DNA from: Tetrahymena thermophila SB210 | Taxonomy: Eukaryota; Ciliophora; Oligohymenophorea; Hymenostomatida; Tetrahymenidae | Length of the DNA stretch: 64,000 bases | Reading direction: 5' to 3' | Assembly: GCF_000189635.1 (NCBI RefSeq) | Contig: NW_002476463.1 | Span: forward strand, 744,001-808,000 | Shown: positions 1 through 10,995 of the stretch, in pieces | Layout of the letters: every line of letters begins with the position of its first letter | How positions within the stretch are numbered: position 1 is the first letter of the stretch | The notes under the pieces: model-generated | What the model was told of the DNA's origin: nothing | Seen by the model: the letters and a program-made list of their open reading frames with translations, nothing else | The model's database searches: none | Position numbers and translations under genes: made by a program

Positions 1-575
1 AAATGAATTTTTAATAATAAATTAATTTGCCTTAACTTATGAGTATTGGTAATCAAAATAAAATATCTCTGATATTGTTATATAAAATTGAAATATATTT
101 AAGCTTGAAAGCTATGATCTAAAAATGGTTGAAATTATAAATAAGTATAATTCATTAATTAATATTTATCTTTTAGAAGATATTTTAATTTATATTTATT
201 TTACATCAACAAATTAATTGATTGTATTTTAATCTCTGATTGGGCTTTAATCATTACTAAAACATCATCTTTGTTAAACAAAAACCACATTATTTGTTTT
301 ATTATTCAATGATAATAGTTTAAAAATGTACTTTAAGATGATTAAATACTAAATTTAATTATTTTAACCAACAAAATTCAATTTTCATCAGATAATCTGA
401 TAATTATCAAGATTAAGAAAATCATAGTATTTTATTTATATAAAATGCCTAATAAATTCCAAAATTAACTTGAAAATAATTTTTTATAAAATTGATTTAT
501 AAACTTTGTTATAAATTTGTTTTAAAAAGCTAGTCTAAAAAATATTGCCCCAGACCACACTTTTCCTCTTATATA
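1..575. other. A+T-rich stretch without a recognised gene
   Basis: No reading frame with any recognisable similarity is seen on either strand. The sequence does not match the conserved 5' flank that precedes the other membrane-protein copies, so the duplicated unit is cut off just before position 576. Confidence 0.6.
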
Positions 576-887
576 ATATGCTTTGGTATTATACATTCGA
601 TATGTACTGTTATATTGGTTTTTTTACTAATAACTATTGTATTTGAAAAATCTAACAATCACGGTGAAGAAAATAAAGGATCTGCCATTATTGTTATGCT
701 TTTTTTTATTCTTATCATATGTTTGGTAGTACTCATAGATATACTAAATTATAAGTACTTAAATTAGCTTATTATTTCTCATGAAAATTAAGATGAATTG
801 ACAGCTATATTTAATCCTTATTAAAATTAACAATAAAACCACGTTGAATTAAAAGATGTTGAAAACTAGAATTAAAGATAACGTTGA
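576..887 (+). pseudogene. 5'-truncated copy of the four-helix membrane protein family
   Basis: In table 6 the frame from 576 to the TGA at 885-887 is open (103 codons). It encodes the third and fourth membrane helices, the signature DILNYKYLNQL and a Q-rich tail ending like the intact copies. Everything upstream (initiator, helices 1 and 2) is missing: homology begins abruptly at the codons for ICFGIIHS, and the bases before are unrelated (a short G+C-richer patch near 547-570). No start codon fits. I read it as a dead fragment left at the edge of the tandem array. A fused novel first exon further upstream cannot be excluded. Confidence 0.75.
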
Positions 888-1951
888 AAATAAATTAATA
901 TATTTAAAAATAATATTATTTACTAATTAATTATGCATCTTTGTTGAGGTATTTTGCAATTATTTTAAATTCATAAATTGATTAATATAAAAATAATGAA
1001 AATATTTTGTTTAATTAATTTTGATGATAATTTATTTTCTGTTTTAATAATAAGGAATATTTATGATTAAATAAAAAGTGCAATACTTTTAAATTTTACA
1101 GACTTAAACAATTAATTTGTTAAAAGTTTATTACATTAAATCTTTTTTATTTAAATTACCATATTATCTTGTTAACAGATTTCTTAAACCTCCAAGGTAA
1201 GTTTAAAAAATGCTACCCAGTTAAGGCCAGTAAGTGAGGTGTCTAAACTGAAATCGAGGTGGCCTTAAAAAATGAACCTTTACCGTATTTTATTGACTTA
1301 AAAAATTATTAACAGATTTATGAAAAAAAATATTTATTCAAATGAATGCTTTTTAAATTGATAAATCATATAGAAACATATCAGATAATTGATTCTAGAT
1401 AAATATTACACTTTTTATTATTAAGGGTACTGCATTAACTATCCCAATTTTATCCTTTTTACCATAAATAAAATATATGTTGCTAATTTCATGAAAATTT
1501 AGATAAAGCTAATAAATAAGAAACTTGAAAACAAACTTTAGTTAGTCTAAATTTGTAACATATTATTTTTAAAAATATATTCTATATATTTTGAAAATAC
1601 AAATAAATAATAGGTTAATCAAAACGTATTTTATATTTGGAATAACAGTAAAATGATTTTTATTTTTGCTAATTTTTATCTTTTGTAAAAATTAGAGAAG
1701 ATGTTACTTATTGTAATTCCTAAAAATTTATCTCCTTTGCTTTACAAAATAAACAATAATAACAAACCAATAAATTTGTCTATTTTTATTTGCAATTCAA
1801 GAAAAGAAGAAAAGTATATTTTCAATAATTAATTAAATTGAAATTATAATTTTTAAGTAGTTTGATTATTTAAAAAAGTGAAATTTGATTGAAAGTTAGG
1901 TTATAATTCTATTAAAAAAATAAATTCAAAAGAATTAAATAAAATTAAAGA
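888..1951 (+). repeat. Spacer: 3' flank of copy 1 and conserved 5' flank of the gene at 1952
   Basis: The first part (to about 1200) matches the 3' flanks of other copies (a block around tatctttgttgaggtattt). From about 1285 to 1951 it matches the block of roughly 650 bp that precedes the intact copies, including runs such as aacgtattttatatttgg and attagagaagatgttactta. This flank presumably contains the promoter. No other gene is seen. A G+C-rich hairpin lies at 1221-1268. Confidence 0.7.
1221..1268. other. G+C-rich hairpin in A+T-rich spacer
   Basis: Perfect 9-bp inverted repeat TTAAGGCCA (1221-1229) / TGGCCTTAA (1260-1268) around a 30-base loop. The loop and the preceding TGCTACCCAG are much richer in G+C than the surroundings. 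TGCTACCCAG recurs at about 3083 in the next spacer, without the hairpin. Confidence 0.5.
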
Positions 1952-2533
1952 ATGCAAAATTTCAATTAAAACAACTAAAAAAAACAAATATTGTTGGATT
2001 AAGGAAGAAACCGCTTCTTTGCAATAAATATAATTAGTATATTTTTAACTATTTTCTCGCTTTTTTCTAAGAATGAAACTGAATAAAATAATTTTTCTAT
2101 CCTTTTGACTTTAGCATACTATGGCTTGAATATTTTTGCAGCTTAATAATTAAATCTGTTTTGGATAAAGGTTTCTAAGATTGTATCAATATGCTTTGGT
2201 ATTAAACACTTGATAGTTTTTTTTATCATAGCTTATATTCTAATAGCTATATTAGGAGAATCTTATAATCATGATGAAGAAAATAAACCAACTGCCTTTG
2301 TTATGTTTTTTTTAACTCTTATCTTATGTTTGATATTACTCATAGATATACTAAATTATAAGTACTTAAATTAGCTTCTTATTTCTCTTGAAAATTAAGA
2401 TGAATTGACAAATATGCCTTTTGCTAATAACTCAAATTAACTATAATAGTAGTTTATCAATCATTATTAAAATTAATAATATAACCAATTTGAATTAAAA
2501 GATATTGAAAATTATAATTAAAGATAACCTTGA
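1952..2533 (+). CDS. Four-helix membrane protein, tandem family member (193 aa)
   Basis: Single-exon gene read with TAA/TAG as Gln, ATG at 1952-1954, TGA at 2531-2533. The polar N-terminus of about 20 residues is Gln/Asn-rich. Four hydrophobic segments fall at about 21-38, 48-64, 77-101 and 113-136. The fourth runs into the family signature DILNYKYLNQL, followed by a 55-residue Gln/Asn-rich, probably cytosolic tail ending NQRQP. The ATG was chosen because it is the first in frame and is conserved in position and context (AAAGAATGCAA) in three other copies. The function is unknown. The fold is tetraspan- or MARVEL-like by helix count only, with no family assignment. About 650 bp of upstream sequence is shared with the other copies, so expression is probably controlled alike. 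Confidence 0.85.
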
Positions 2534-3210
2534 AAATAAATTAATATATTTTTAATAACAACATAATAAATATCTAATAATCTACTTAATAATACTTTTC
2601 ACTATTTATGTATCTTTGTTGAGGTATTTGACATTATTTTAAATGGGAAAATTTATTGATTGAGATAAAGGTAATGAAAATATTTTGTTTTATTAATTTT
2701 GATGATAATTTATTTTCTGTATTTATAATAAGAAATATTTATGATTAGATGAACAAAACAATACATTTAAATTTTGCAAACTTAAACAATTAATTTGTTA
2801 AAAGCTTATTATATTAAATTTTTTTATTATTTGATATTACCACATCACCTATCACCCTGTCAACATGTTTCTTAAACCTCCGAGGTTGGTTAAAAAAGAC
2901 TACTAATGAAAACCAAAAATTTGAAAAAATATTGAATACTGTATTTTGAACATTTTTATACTTTATTTTTTTTATATTCAATTTATGAATTTTATTGAAT
3001 AGTTCCTTTACATAATTTTTTCATAAATATTTTAATTTCTTTTTTTATTTTAAATAAAATATATCCATGTATTAAAATACAATGCTACCCAGTTCATCAT
3101 ATTTTAATTCGTGGATTAGCAATAATTTATTAAATTTTAATTTTTTGTTTAAAAATAAATTATATTTAATAAAAATTAAATTTCATAGATAAACTTACTT
3201 AAACACTTTG
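2534..3210 (+). repeat. Spacer: shared 3' flank, then unique A+T-rich DNA
   Basis: To about 2890 this matches the 3' flank of other copies. The remainder is A+T-rich without a recognised gene, except for the recurring TGCTACCCAG at about 3083. The usual 5' flank that should precede the next copy is missing here, in keeping with that copy being dead. Confidence 0.6.
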
Positions 3211-3495
3211 CTTATCCTTCTTGTTTTAGCATGCCATTTCTTGAATATATATGCAGATTATAAATTAAATTGATTTTCGATAAAGGTTTCTAAACGAGCT
3301 ATCAATATTTTTTGGTGTTATTCACTTCAAAATAGTTATTATCATGGTTTTTATCTGATAGCTATTATATTAACAAAATTTGATAACAATAATGAAGATA
3401 ATAAATTAGTTGCATTGTGTTTGATATTACTAATAGAGATGCTAAATTATAAGTACTTAAATTAGCTTATTATTTCTCTTGAAAATTTTGAAGCG
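3211..3495 (+). pseudogene. Degenerate copy of the four-helix membrane protein
   Basis: Homology starts at the segment for helix 2 (cttatccttcttgttttagc) and ends shortly after NYKYLNQLIISLEN. The 5' third of the gene and its promoter flank are absent. A TGA interrupts the frame at the position of the conserved L-N-L-F (aattgattttcg). At least two frameshifts are seen (near tttctaaacgagc and near tttttatctgatagc), and part of the loop and helix 4 is deleted. The C-terminal Q-rich tail is also gone. It is clearly non-functional as a member of this family and marks an older duplication than the intact neighbours. Confidence 0.8.
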
Positions 3496-4358
3496 CTATA
3501 TTTATTTTACAGAATAATATAATAATATTTATTTTTTATTCCATTTATTTCATTTATTTTAAGTATAAGATTTTATTTCAATTTTTCATAAATATGATAG
3601 TTGGTTCATTAACTTATCTTTAAAGAGGCACTACTAAGCTAAATTTTAATTGACTTTTGTAGACCTTTTTGAATTCAGTTAAACTATCTATTTTATTTGC
3701 TGAAAAAATTATTATCAGATTTAATCAATTTATTGAAATACAAATATTCAAATGAATGCTTTAAACACATTATTATAATTTAAATAGACAAATTAAAAAG
3801 AAAAATATTAGATAATTAATTCAAGATAAACATTTCACTTTTTCTTATTAAATAGTACTGTACTAATTATCCCATTTATTCCTTTTTACCATAATTAAAA
3901 CATAATTTCATGAAAATTTAGATAAAGCGAATAAATAAGAAACTTAAAAACTTTAGTTAATCTAAATTTGTAACATATTATTTTTAAAAATATATTCTAT
4001 ATATTTTGAAAATACAAATAAATTATAGGTTAATCAAAACGTATTTTATATTTGGAATGACAGTAAAATGATTTTTCTTTTTGCTAGTTTTATCTTTTGT
4101 ATAAATTAGAGAAGGTGTTACTTATTGTAATTCCTAAAAATTTATCCACTTTGCCTTACAATAAAAACAATATAAACAAACTAATAAATTTTTCTATTTT
4201 TATTTGCAATTCAAGAAAAGAATATTTTCAATAATTTAATTAAATTGAAAATATAATTTTGGGTGATTTGATTATTTATAAAAATGAAATTTGATTGAAA
4301 GTTAGGTTATAATTCAATTAAACAAATCAAATTCAAAAGAATTCAATAAAATTAAAGA
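3496..4358 (+). repeat. Spacer: conserved 5' flank of the gene at 4359
   Basis: From about 3500 it holds the A+T-rich block found ahead of several copies (for example ttccatttatttcatttatttt). From about 3700 it holds the promoter-proximal block shared with the spacers before 1952, 6565, 8334 and 12088. No other gene is seen. Confidence 0.65.
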
Positions 4359-4934
4359 ATGCAAAATTTCATTTAAAACAACTAAAAACAGCAAATATTG
4401 CAGGAAAAAGGTAGAAACTGCTTCTTTGCAATAAAGATAATGAGCTTATTTTTAGCTTTTTCCTCTCTATTTTCTAAGAATTAAATTGAATAAAATAAAT
4501 TATTTATCCTTTTTACTTTAGCATACTATGGCTTGAATGTTTTTGCAGGTTATAAATTAAATCTGTTTTAGATAAAGGGTTCTAAGATTGTATCAATATG
4601 CTTTGGTATTATACACTCAATATTTGTCGTTATAATGGTTTTTATTCTAATATCTATTATATTTGGAAAATCTAACAATCACGGTGAAGAAAATAAAGGA
4701 ACTGCCATTATTGTTATGTTTTTTTTTATTTTTATCTTATGTTTATTATTACTCATAGATAAATACTTAAATAAGCTTATTATTTCTCTTGAAAATTAAG
4801 ATGAATTGACAACTATTTCTTTTGCTAATAACTCATATTAGCTTTTATAGTAGTTTATTAATCCTTATTAAAATTAACAATAAAACCACATTGAATTAAA
4901 AGATGTTGAAGGCTAGAATTAAAAGTAGTGTTGA
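4359..4934 (+). CDS. Four-helix membrane protein, tandem family member (191 aa)
   Basis: Intact single-exon frame in table 6, ATG 4359, TGA 4932-4934. It shares the Q/N-rich N-terminus, the QEKGRNCFFAI segment at the start of helix 1, four hydrophobic segments and the Gln-rich tail with its neighbours. Two features are odd. The signature DILNYKYLNQL is shortened in frame to DKYLNKL by loss of five codons at the end of helix 4. The conserved Trp of LNLFWIK is Gln (TAG). Neither breaks the frame. The flanks match the other copies. The function is unknown; it is probably made, but the altered end of helix 4 could affect topology. Confidence 0.82.
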
Positions 4935-6564
4935 AAATAAATTAATATATGTATAAAAATGATATAATAAATATCTAATAATTTATTTATGATAAAATAA
5001 TATTATTTGCTATTTATTTATGTTCCTTTGTTGAGGTATTTGGCAATTATTTTAAATGCATAAATGGATTGATTAATATAAAAACTAACGAAGAAAATAT
5101 TTTGTTTTATTAATTTTGATGATAATTTATTTTTTGTTTTAAAAATAAGAAATATTAATGATTAAGTAAACAAAGCAATACTTTTAAATTTTGCAGACTT
5201 AAAAAATTAATTTGTTAAAATTTTATTACATTAAACTTTTTTTATTTGATATTACCATATTATCCTATTAACAAGTTTCTTAAACTGCAAGGTAAGTTAA
5301 AAAAATAATATCCAGATACTCGAATTTAAACAAACAAAATTTAGAATTAAAGGGGTTTTATTTTTGGGTTTGTGGAAATTTCATTCATTTTAACTTTCAT
5401 TCAAAATTTAAGATTTCAATCTGAAACTTGAGATTTTTAAAAGCTTCTTGAACTTAAATAAAAAAAATTAAAAATAAATATTATAATTAATAAAACTAAT
5501 AATAAAAATAAATAATTTAATTTAAAATAAAAAATTTTGTTTATCAAAAATAAAATAATATAAAAATGATAAAATGCCTATTTTTAACAAATTATTATTT
5601 ATTGTATTAATCTAATTTATAGCTTATACATTAATTAAATAAATTCTTGCATATCAGTATTCACAAGAATTTAATTCATGGTAGTGCTATATTTATTTTA
5701 CAGAATGATATTATATTTATTTTTTATTCCATTTATTTCATTTATTTTAAGTATAATATTTTATTTCAATTTTTAATAAAATATCAAAGTTGGTGCATTA
5801 ACTTGTCTTAAAGAGGTACTATTAAGCTAAATTTTATTGAATTTTGTAGTTCTTTTTCCGAATTCAGTAAATCAATCAATTTTATTGACATAAAAAATTA
5901 TTAACAGATTTGATCATTTTATTGAAAAAGAAATATTTATTCAAATTAATCCTTTCAAAACATTAATTTAATTTAAATTGATAAATCATTTACAAAAATA
6001 TTAGAAAATTGATTCAAGATAAAAATTACTCTTTTTCTTATTAAAAGTACTGCACTAACTATGTCAATTTATTGCTTTTTACCATAATTAACATATATGT
6101 TGTCTAATTTCATGAATATTTAGATAAAGCTAATAAATAAGAAACTTAAAAACAAACTTTAGTTTGTCATAAATTAGTAACATGTTATTTTTAAAAATAT
6201 ATTCTATATATTTTTAAAATACAAATAAATAATATGTTTATCAAAACGTATTTTATATTTGAAATAACAGTAAAAGGATTTTATTTTTGTTAGTTTTTAT
6301 CTTTTGTATAAATTAGAGAAGATGTTACTTATTGTAATTCCTAAAAATATACCTACTTTACCTTACAAAAAAAATAATAAAAACAAACATAAATTTGTCT
6401 ATTTTTATTTGCAATTCGAGAAAAGGATATTTTCAATAAATTAATTAAATTGAAATTATAATTTTAGAGTAGTTTGATTTTTTAGTGAAATGAAATTTGA
6501 TTGAAAGCTTGGTTATAATTCAATTAAAAAAATAAAACTCAAAAGTATTCAATAAAATTAAAGA
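4935..6564 (+). repeat. Spacer: 3' flank, unique DNA, conserved 5' flank
   Basis: 4935 to about 5300 is the shared 3' flank. 5300-5690 is A+T-rich sequence not seen in the other spacers. From about 5690 onwards comes the shared 5' block (gtgctatatttattttacag and onward) leading into the copy at 6565. No gene is recognised in it. Confidence 0.65.
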
Positions 6565-7146
6565 ATGAAAAATTTCAATTAAAACAACTAAAAAAAACAA
6601 ATATTGTTGGAAAAAGGAAGAAACCACTTCTTTGCAATAAAATAATTAGTATATTTTTAACAATTTTCTTGCTTTTTTCTAAGGATTAAACTGGATAAAA
6701 TAATTTTTCTATCCTTTTGACTTTATCATACTATGGCTTGAATATTTTTGCAGCTTAATAATTAAAACTGTTTTGGATAAAGGTTCTAAGATTGTATCAA
6801 TATGCTTTGGTATTAAACACTTGATAGTAGTTTTTATCATGGCTTATATTCTAATAGCTATTATATTTGGAAAATCTGATAATCATGGTGAACAAAATAA
6901 AGCAACTGCCTTTGTTATGTTTTTTTTTACTCTTATCACAAGTTTGATATTACTCGTTGATATACTAAATTATAAGTACTTAAATTAGCTTCTTATTTCT
7001 CTTGAAAATTAAGATGAATTGACAACTATTCCTTTTGCTAATAACTCAAATTATCTATAATAGTAGTTTATCAATCCTTATTAAAATTAATAATATAACC
7101 AAGTTGAATTAAAAGATGTTGAAAGTTATAATTAAAGATAATTTTA
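6565..7146 (+). pseudogene. Frameshifted copy of the four-helix membrane protein
   Basis: The promoter flank and the start region (ATG 6565; MKNFNQNN) are well preserved, but two single-base deletions break the frame. One lies in gcaataaaataatt at about 6636-6645 (intact copies have gcaataaatataatt). The other lies in ggataaaggttctaag at about 6775-6790 (intact copies have ggtttctaag). The first shift leads to a TGA about 40 codons later. The normal stop (cct tga) is also lost, changed to ttt taa. The fragment coding for helices 3 and 4 is otherwise almost identical to the copy at 1952, so the damage is recent. Confidence 0.85.
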
Positions 7147-8333
7147 AATATAAATTGATATATTTTTAATAAAAACATAATAATTATCTAATAATCTACT
7201 TATGATAAAATAAACTTTTTACTTTTTAATTACGTATTTAAGAAATTATAAAAAGTTCATCTTAATTAAGTTAATAGTTAATTTTATCTTAATCAAATGA
7301 TTATTAGCTGAGAGAAAGTAATTAAAATGATATAGAATTATAAAACTTAAAACTTTAAAATTGAACACAAATAATAAAATTTAATTACATAAATTATTTT
7401 TCTTCACAAAAAGGCTTAAATTCTTAAATTTAAAAAATTATATTTTATTTTATAAATTTAATGTAGCTTATACATCAAATTAAATCATGAAAGTTCTCTA
7501 TTTATATTAAAGAATATAATCTAATATTTATTTTTTATCCCATTTATTTCATTTATTTTAAGTATAAAATTATATTTCAATTTTTCATAAAATATGATAG
7601 TTGGTACATTAAGGCTTATAACTAAGTATGAGCAAAAAACTAAATATTAATTGACTTTTGTAGTCATTTTTCTAAATTCAGTAATTCTATCTATTTTATT
7701 TACTGAAAAAATTATTAACAGATTTGATCAATTTATTGAAATAGAAGTATTTTTCAAATGAATTCTTTCAAAACATTAATTTTAATTTAAATAGACAAAT
7801 CATATAGAAAAATATAAGATAAATGAAAGATAAATATTACACTTTTTCCTATTAAATAGTACTGCACTAATTATCCCAATTTATTCTTTTTTCCAATATT
7901 TAAAATATCTGTTGTCTACTTTCATGAAAATTTAGATAAAGTCAACAAATAAGAAACTTAATAACTTTATTTAATCATAAATGAGTAAAGAAAAATGATA
8001 TTTTTAAAATACAAATCAATTATAGGTTAATCATCACATAATTAATATTTGAAACGACAATAAAATGATTTTAGTTTTGATAATATTTATCTTTTGTAAA
8101 AATTAGAGAATATAATTCATAAAAATTTATCTACTTTTCCTTACATAAAAAATAATTAAAACATACTCCTATTTTATTTGTAATTCAAGAAAAAGATATT
8201 TTCAAAAAATTAATTAAATTGAAATTATAATTTTTGGGTGGTTTGATTATTTATTAAAGGGAGATTTTATTGAAAGTTAGATTATAAATCAATTAAAAAA
8301 ATAAAATTCAAAGGTATTCAATAAAATTAAAGA
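7147..8333 (+). repeat. Spacer: 3' flank, block shared with 14.8 kb, conserved 5' flank
   Basis: The start continues the 3' flank of the dead copy. About 7261-7400 is a block that recurs at 14774-14905 (atcttaatcaaatg.ttattagctgag). From about 7490 the usual 5' block leads to the gene at 8334. No other gene is seen. Confidence 0.65.
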
Positions 8334-8930
8334 ATGCAACATTTCTATTAAAAAAACTAAAATAAACAAATATTATAGGAAAAAGGAAGAAGCTGCTTCT
8401 TTGCAATAAATATAGTTAGTATATTTTTAACTATATCTTAGCTTTTTTCTAAGAATGAAACTTAATAAAATGATTTTTCTATCCTTTTTACTTTAGCATA
8501 TCATAGCTTGAATATATTTGCAGGTTATAAATTAAATCTGTTTTGGATAAAGGTTTCTAAGATTGTATCAATATGCTTTGGTATTATTCACTCAATAGTT
8601 GTTGTTATCATGGTTTTTATTCTGATAGCTATTATATTTGGAAAATCTGATAATAATGGTGAAGAAAATAATGCAGCTGTTTTTTTTATTATGCTTTTTT
8701 TTACTCTTATCTTATGTTTGATATTATTAATAGATATACTAAATTATAAGTACTTAAATTAGCTTATTATTTCTCTTGAAAATTTTGAAAATTAAGATGA
8801 ATTGACAAGTTTGCATTTTCCTCATAACTCATAATAGCTATAATAGTAGTTTATCAATCCTTATTAAAATTAACAATAAAACCACGTTGAATTAAAAGAT
8901 GTTGAAAACCAGAATTAAAGATAATCTTGA
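8334..8930 (+). CDS. Four-helix membrane protein, tandem family member (198 aa)
   Basis: Intact single-exon frame in table 6, ATG 8334-8336, TGA 8928-8930. The N-terminus is polar (MQHFYQKNQNK). Helix 1 follows the conserved KGR-x-CFFAIN, helix 2 contains LAYHSLNIFAGYKLN, helix 3 contains IVSICFGIIHSIVVV, and helix 4 ends in DILNYKYLNQL. An acidic/Asn loop (GKSDNNGEEN) lies between helices 3 and 4. A 60-residue Gln/Asn-rich tail has the motif HVELKDVENQNQRQS. With the copy at 12088 it is the best-preserved member of the array and a good family reference. The function is unknown; four helices with a cytosolic Q-rich tail suggest a small integral membrane protein without an evident enzymatic motif. 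Confidence 0.86.
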
Positions 8931-10515
8931 AAATAAATTACTATTATATTTATATTAACAATATAATAAATATCTAATAATCTACTTATGATAAAATAAT
9001 ATTTTTTACTATTTACTTATGTATCGTACATAGTTGAGGTATTTAGCAATTATTTTAAATGGATAAATTGATTGGTTAATATTTTAATAATGAAAATATT
9101 TTGTTTTTAATTTTGATGATAAATTATTTTTTGTTTTAATAATAAGAAATGTATATGATTATGAGAAAATGGTTGATTATAAAAATGGGTTTATATTCAC
9201 AATATCCTTTATTTAATGTGTAATTAGAATATTTTATAAATATTCATATTTATTATTTTAAAATAATATAAAATTTTTTTAAAAATTAAATTTGATTATA
9301 AATAATAAAAAATAATAATAAAAATTAAATTATTTTTAACTAGATTTCATTTTTTAAATTAAAATGGTTATAAAAATAAACTAAATTAATTTAATAAAAT
9401 ATTATTTATATTCTTCATCACCATTTTCTCATAAATAAACCAATTTTTTTAAATTCATTTTATAAAAACAAAAGTTTAAGGATAAAAAAATAGACATTTT
9501 ATTTTAAAGACTTAAAATATGCTTTATGTTTTTTTTGGTTTCAGCAAAAATTATCTTTTCTAATTAATTGGGAAAATAGTAAATTGTAATTGATAAGCTA
9601 AATTTGTACAAATTTGATTTATTTATAAAAGAATTTACTTACCAATAAGTAGTATAAAAGATACTCTTAAAATTTTTTATTATATATACTTAAGATTTCA
9701 ACAATTCCTCTTAATTAAGTTAAGTTAGACACAATTTTGAGTATATTTTTACAAGTTGATAATAATTAATTATAAAATGACAATTCAAAAGTAAGTTAGA
9801 TTTGAACTTTAGTTTAAGAGTATATAGCTTATGATTTAGATTAAACCAAAAAAGTTGACTAAATTGCTAAGAAAGTAAAAAATAAAAATAACAAGGTTTT
9901 AAGGTATATAAATTATTATGTTTTAATTTTTTGTTTAAAAAATTAAATTAAATTTCATACAAATTCTTCAGGATAAAATAACTATTTTTTATTCACTTTA
10001 TTAAATTTATTTTAAATTTAAGATTTTTTTCATATTTTTCATAAAATATGTTAGTTGGAGCATTAAATTGTTTAAAAATAATTTATAACTAAGTATAAGT
10101 AACTAAACTAAATTAAATTTAATTATATTTTGTAATCCTTTTTCAAAGTTTAGTAAATATTTTTATTTTATTTATGAAAAAAATTATCAATAGAAATGAT
10201 TAATTTTACAGGAATAGAAATATTTACTCTACCAAATTCATTAATATTAATTTTAATAGGCAAATCAAATATTGATAAAAAGTAATTAAATAAATATTAA
10301 AATTTATCTACTTCTTTACATAAAATATTTAAATATACTAATAGATTTTGTCTATTTTTGATTGTGATTCAGAAAAAAGATATTTTCAATAATTTAATTA
10401 AATTGAAAATATATTTTTTGGGTATTGATTGTTATATAAAATGAAATTTGATTAAAAGTTAAAATTATAATTTAATTAAAAAAACCAAATTCAAAAGAAT
10501 ACAATAAAATAAGAC
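8931..10515. other. Spacer with a TA-flanked inverted-repeat insertion
   Basis: 8931 to about 9160 is the shared 3' flank. It is interrupted by the inverted-repeat element at 9162-9431 and resumes after it (taaataaacc matching taagtaaaca of other units). 9480-9980 is A+T-rich with nothing recognised. From about 9985 comes the diverged 5' block typical of the copies at 10516 and 13846. Confidence 0.6.
9162..9431. mobile_element. Small non-autonomous inverted-repeat element (MITE-like), TA target duplication
   Basis: The 12-bp terminal repeats TGAGAAAATGGT (9162-9173) and ACCATTTTCTCA (9420-9431) are perfect inverted copies. Each is flanked outside by TA (9160-9161 and 9432-9433). The interior of about 245 bp is A+T-rich without coding capacity. 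Comparison with sister spacers (atgattaagtaaacaaa near 5158) shows an uninterrupted site with a single TA, as expected for a clean insertion. TA duplication is characteristic of Tc1/mariner-type elements. In a ciliate, a TA-bounded internal eliminated sequence is an alternative reading. No transposase is present. Confidence 0.65.
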
Positions 10516-10995
10516 ATGGAAAATTAGAATTTAAACAATTAAAATAAATAAACTTTATAGGAAAAATGTTGCTTCTTTGGGATAAATATAATTGGCATAT
10601 TTTTAACTATATACTAGCTTTTTTCTTAGAAATACATTGAATAAAATGATTTGCTTATTCTTCTTTCTTTAGCCTACCATTGCTTGAATATATTTGCAGT
10701 TTATAAATTAAATATATTTTGGATAAAAGTTTCTACGATGGTATCAATACTTTTTTGTGTTATTCACTTCAAAGTAGAAATGATCATCGTTTTTATTCTG
10801 ATAGTTATTAATATACTAAATTTTAAGTACTTAATATAGCTTATTATTTCTCTCGATAATTTAAAAAATTAAGATGAAAATACAACTAATAAATCATAAC
10901 AGCTCTTACAATAGTTAATCACTCCTAATTAAAATTAACAAATAAACAACATTGAATTAATGGATATTGAAAATTAAAACTATAGATAACCTTGA
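10516..10995 (+). CDS. Shortened three-helix member of the membrane protein family (159 aa)
   Basis: The frame is open from ATG 10516 to TGA 10993-10995 in table 6. The N-terminus, helix 1 (after QEK; the conserved Gly-Arg is deleted in frame), helix 2 (LAYHCLNIFAVYKLN) and helix 3 are present. An in-frame deletion of roughly 35 codons then fuses the end of helix 3 directly to NILNFKYLIQL, removing the acidic loop and most of helix 4. The Q-rich tail is kept. The frame has stayed open despite the deletion and divergence, so it may still be translated, but the topology would differ from the four-helix copies. It is more similar to the copy at 13846 than to the rest. Confidence 0.65.

Noticed and set aside
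8440-8505. A pyrimidine-rich stretch ending in ttttactttag before the membrane-protein fragments, first taken for an intron 3' end with a missing upstream exon.
   Set aside because: Reading TAA/TAG as Gln gives one continuous frame through this stretch from the ATG at 8334, encoding helices 1 and 2. The same holds in the other intact copies, so no intron is needed.
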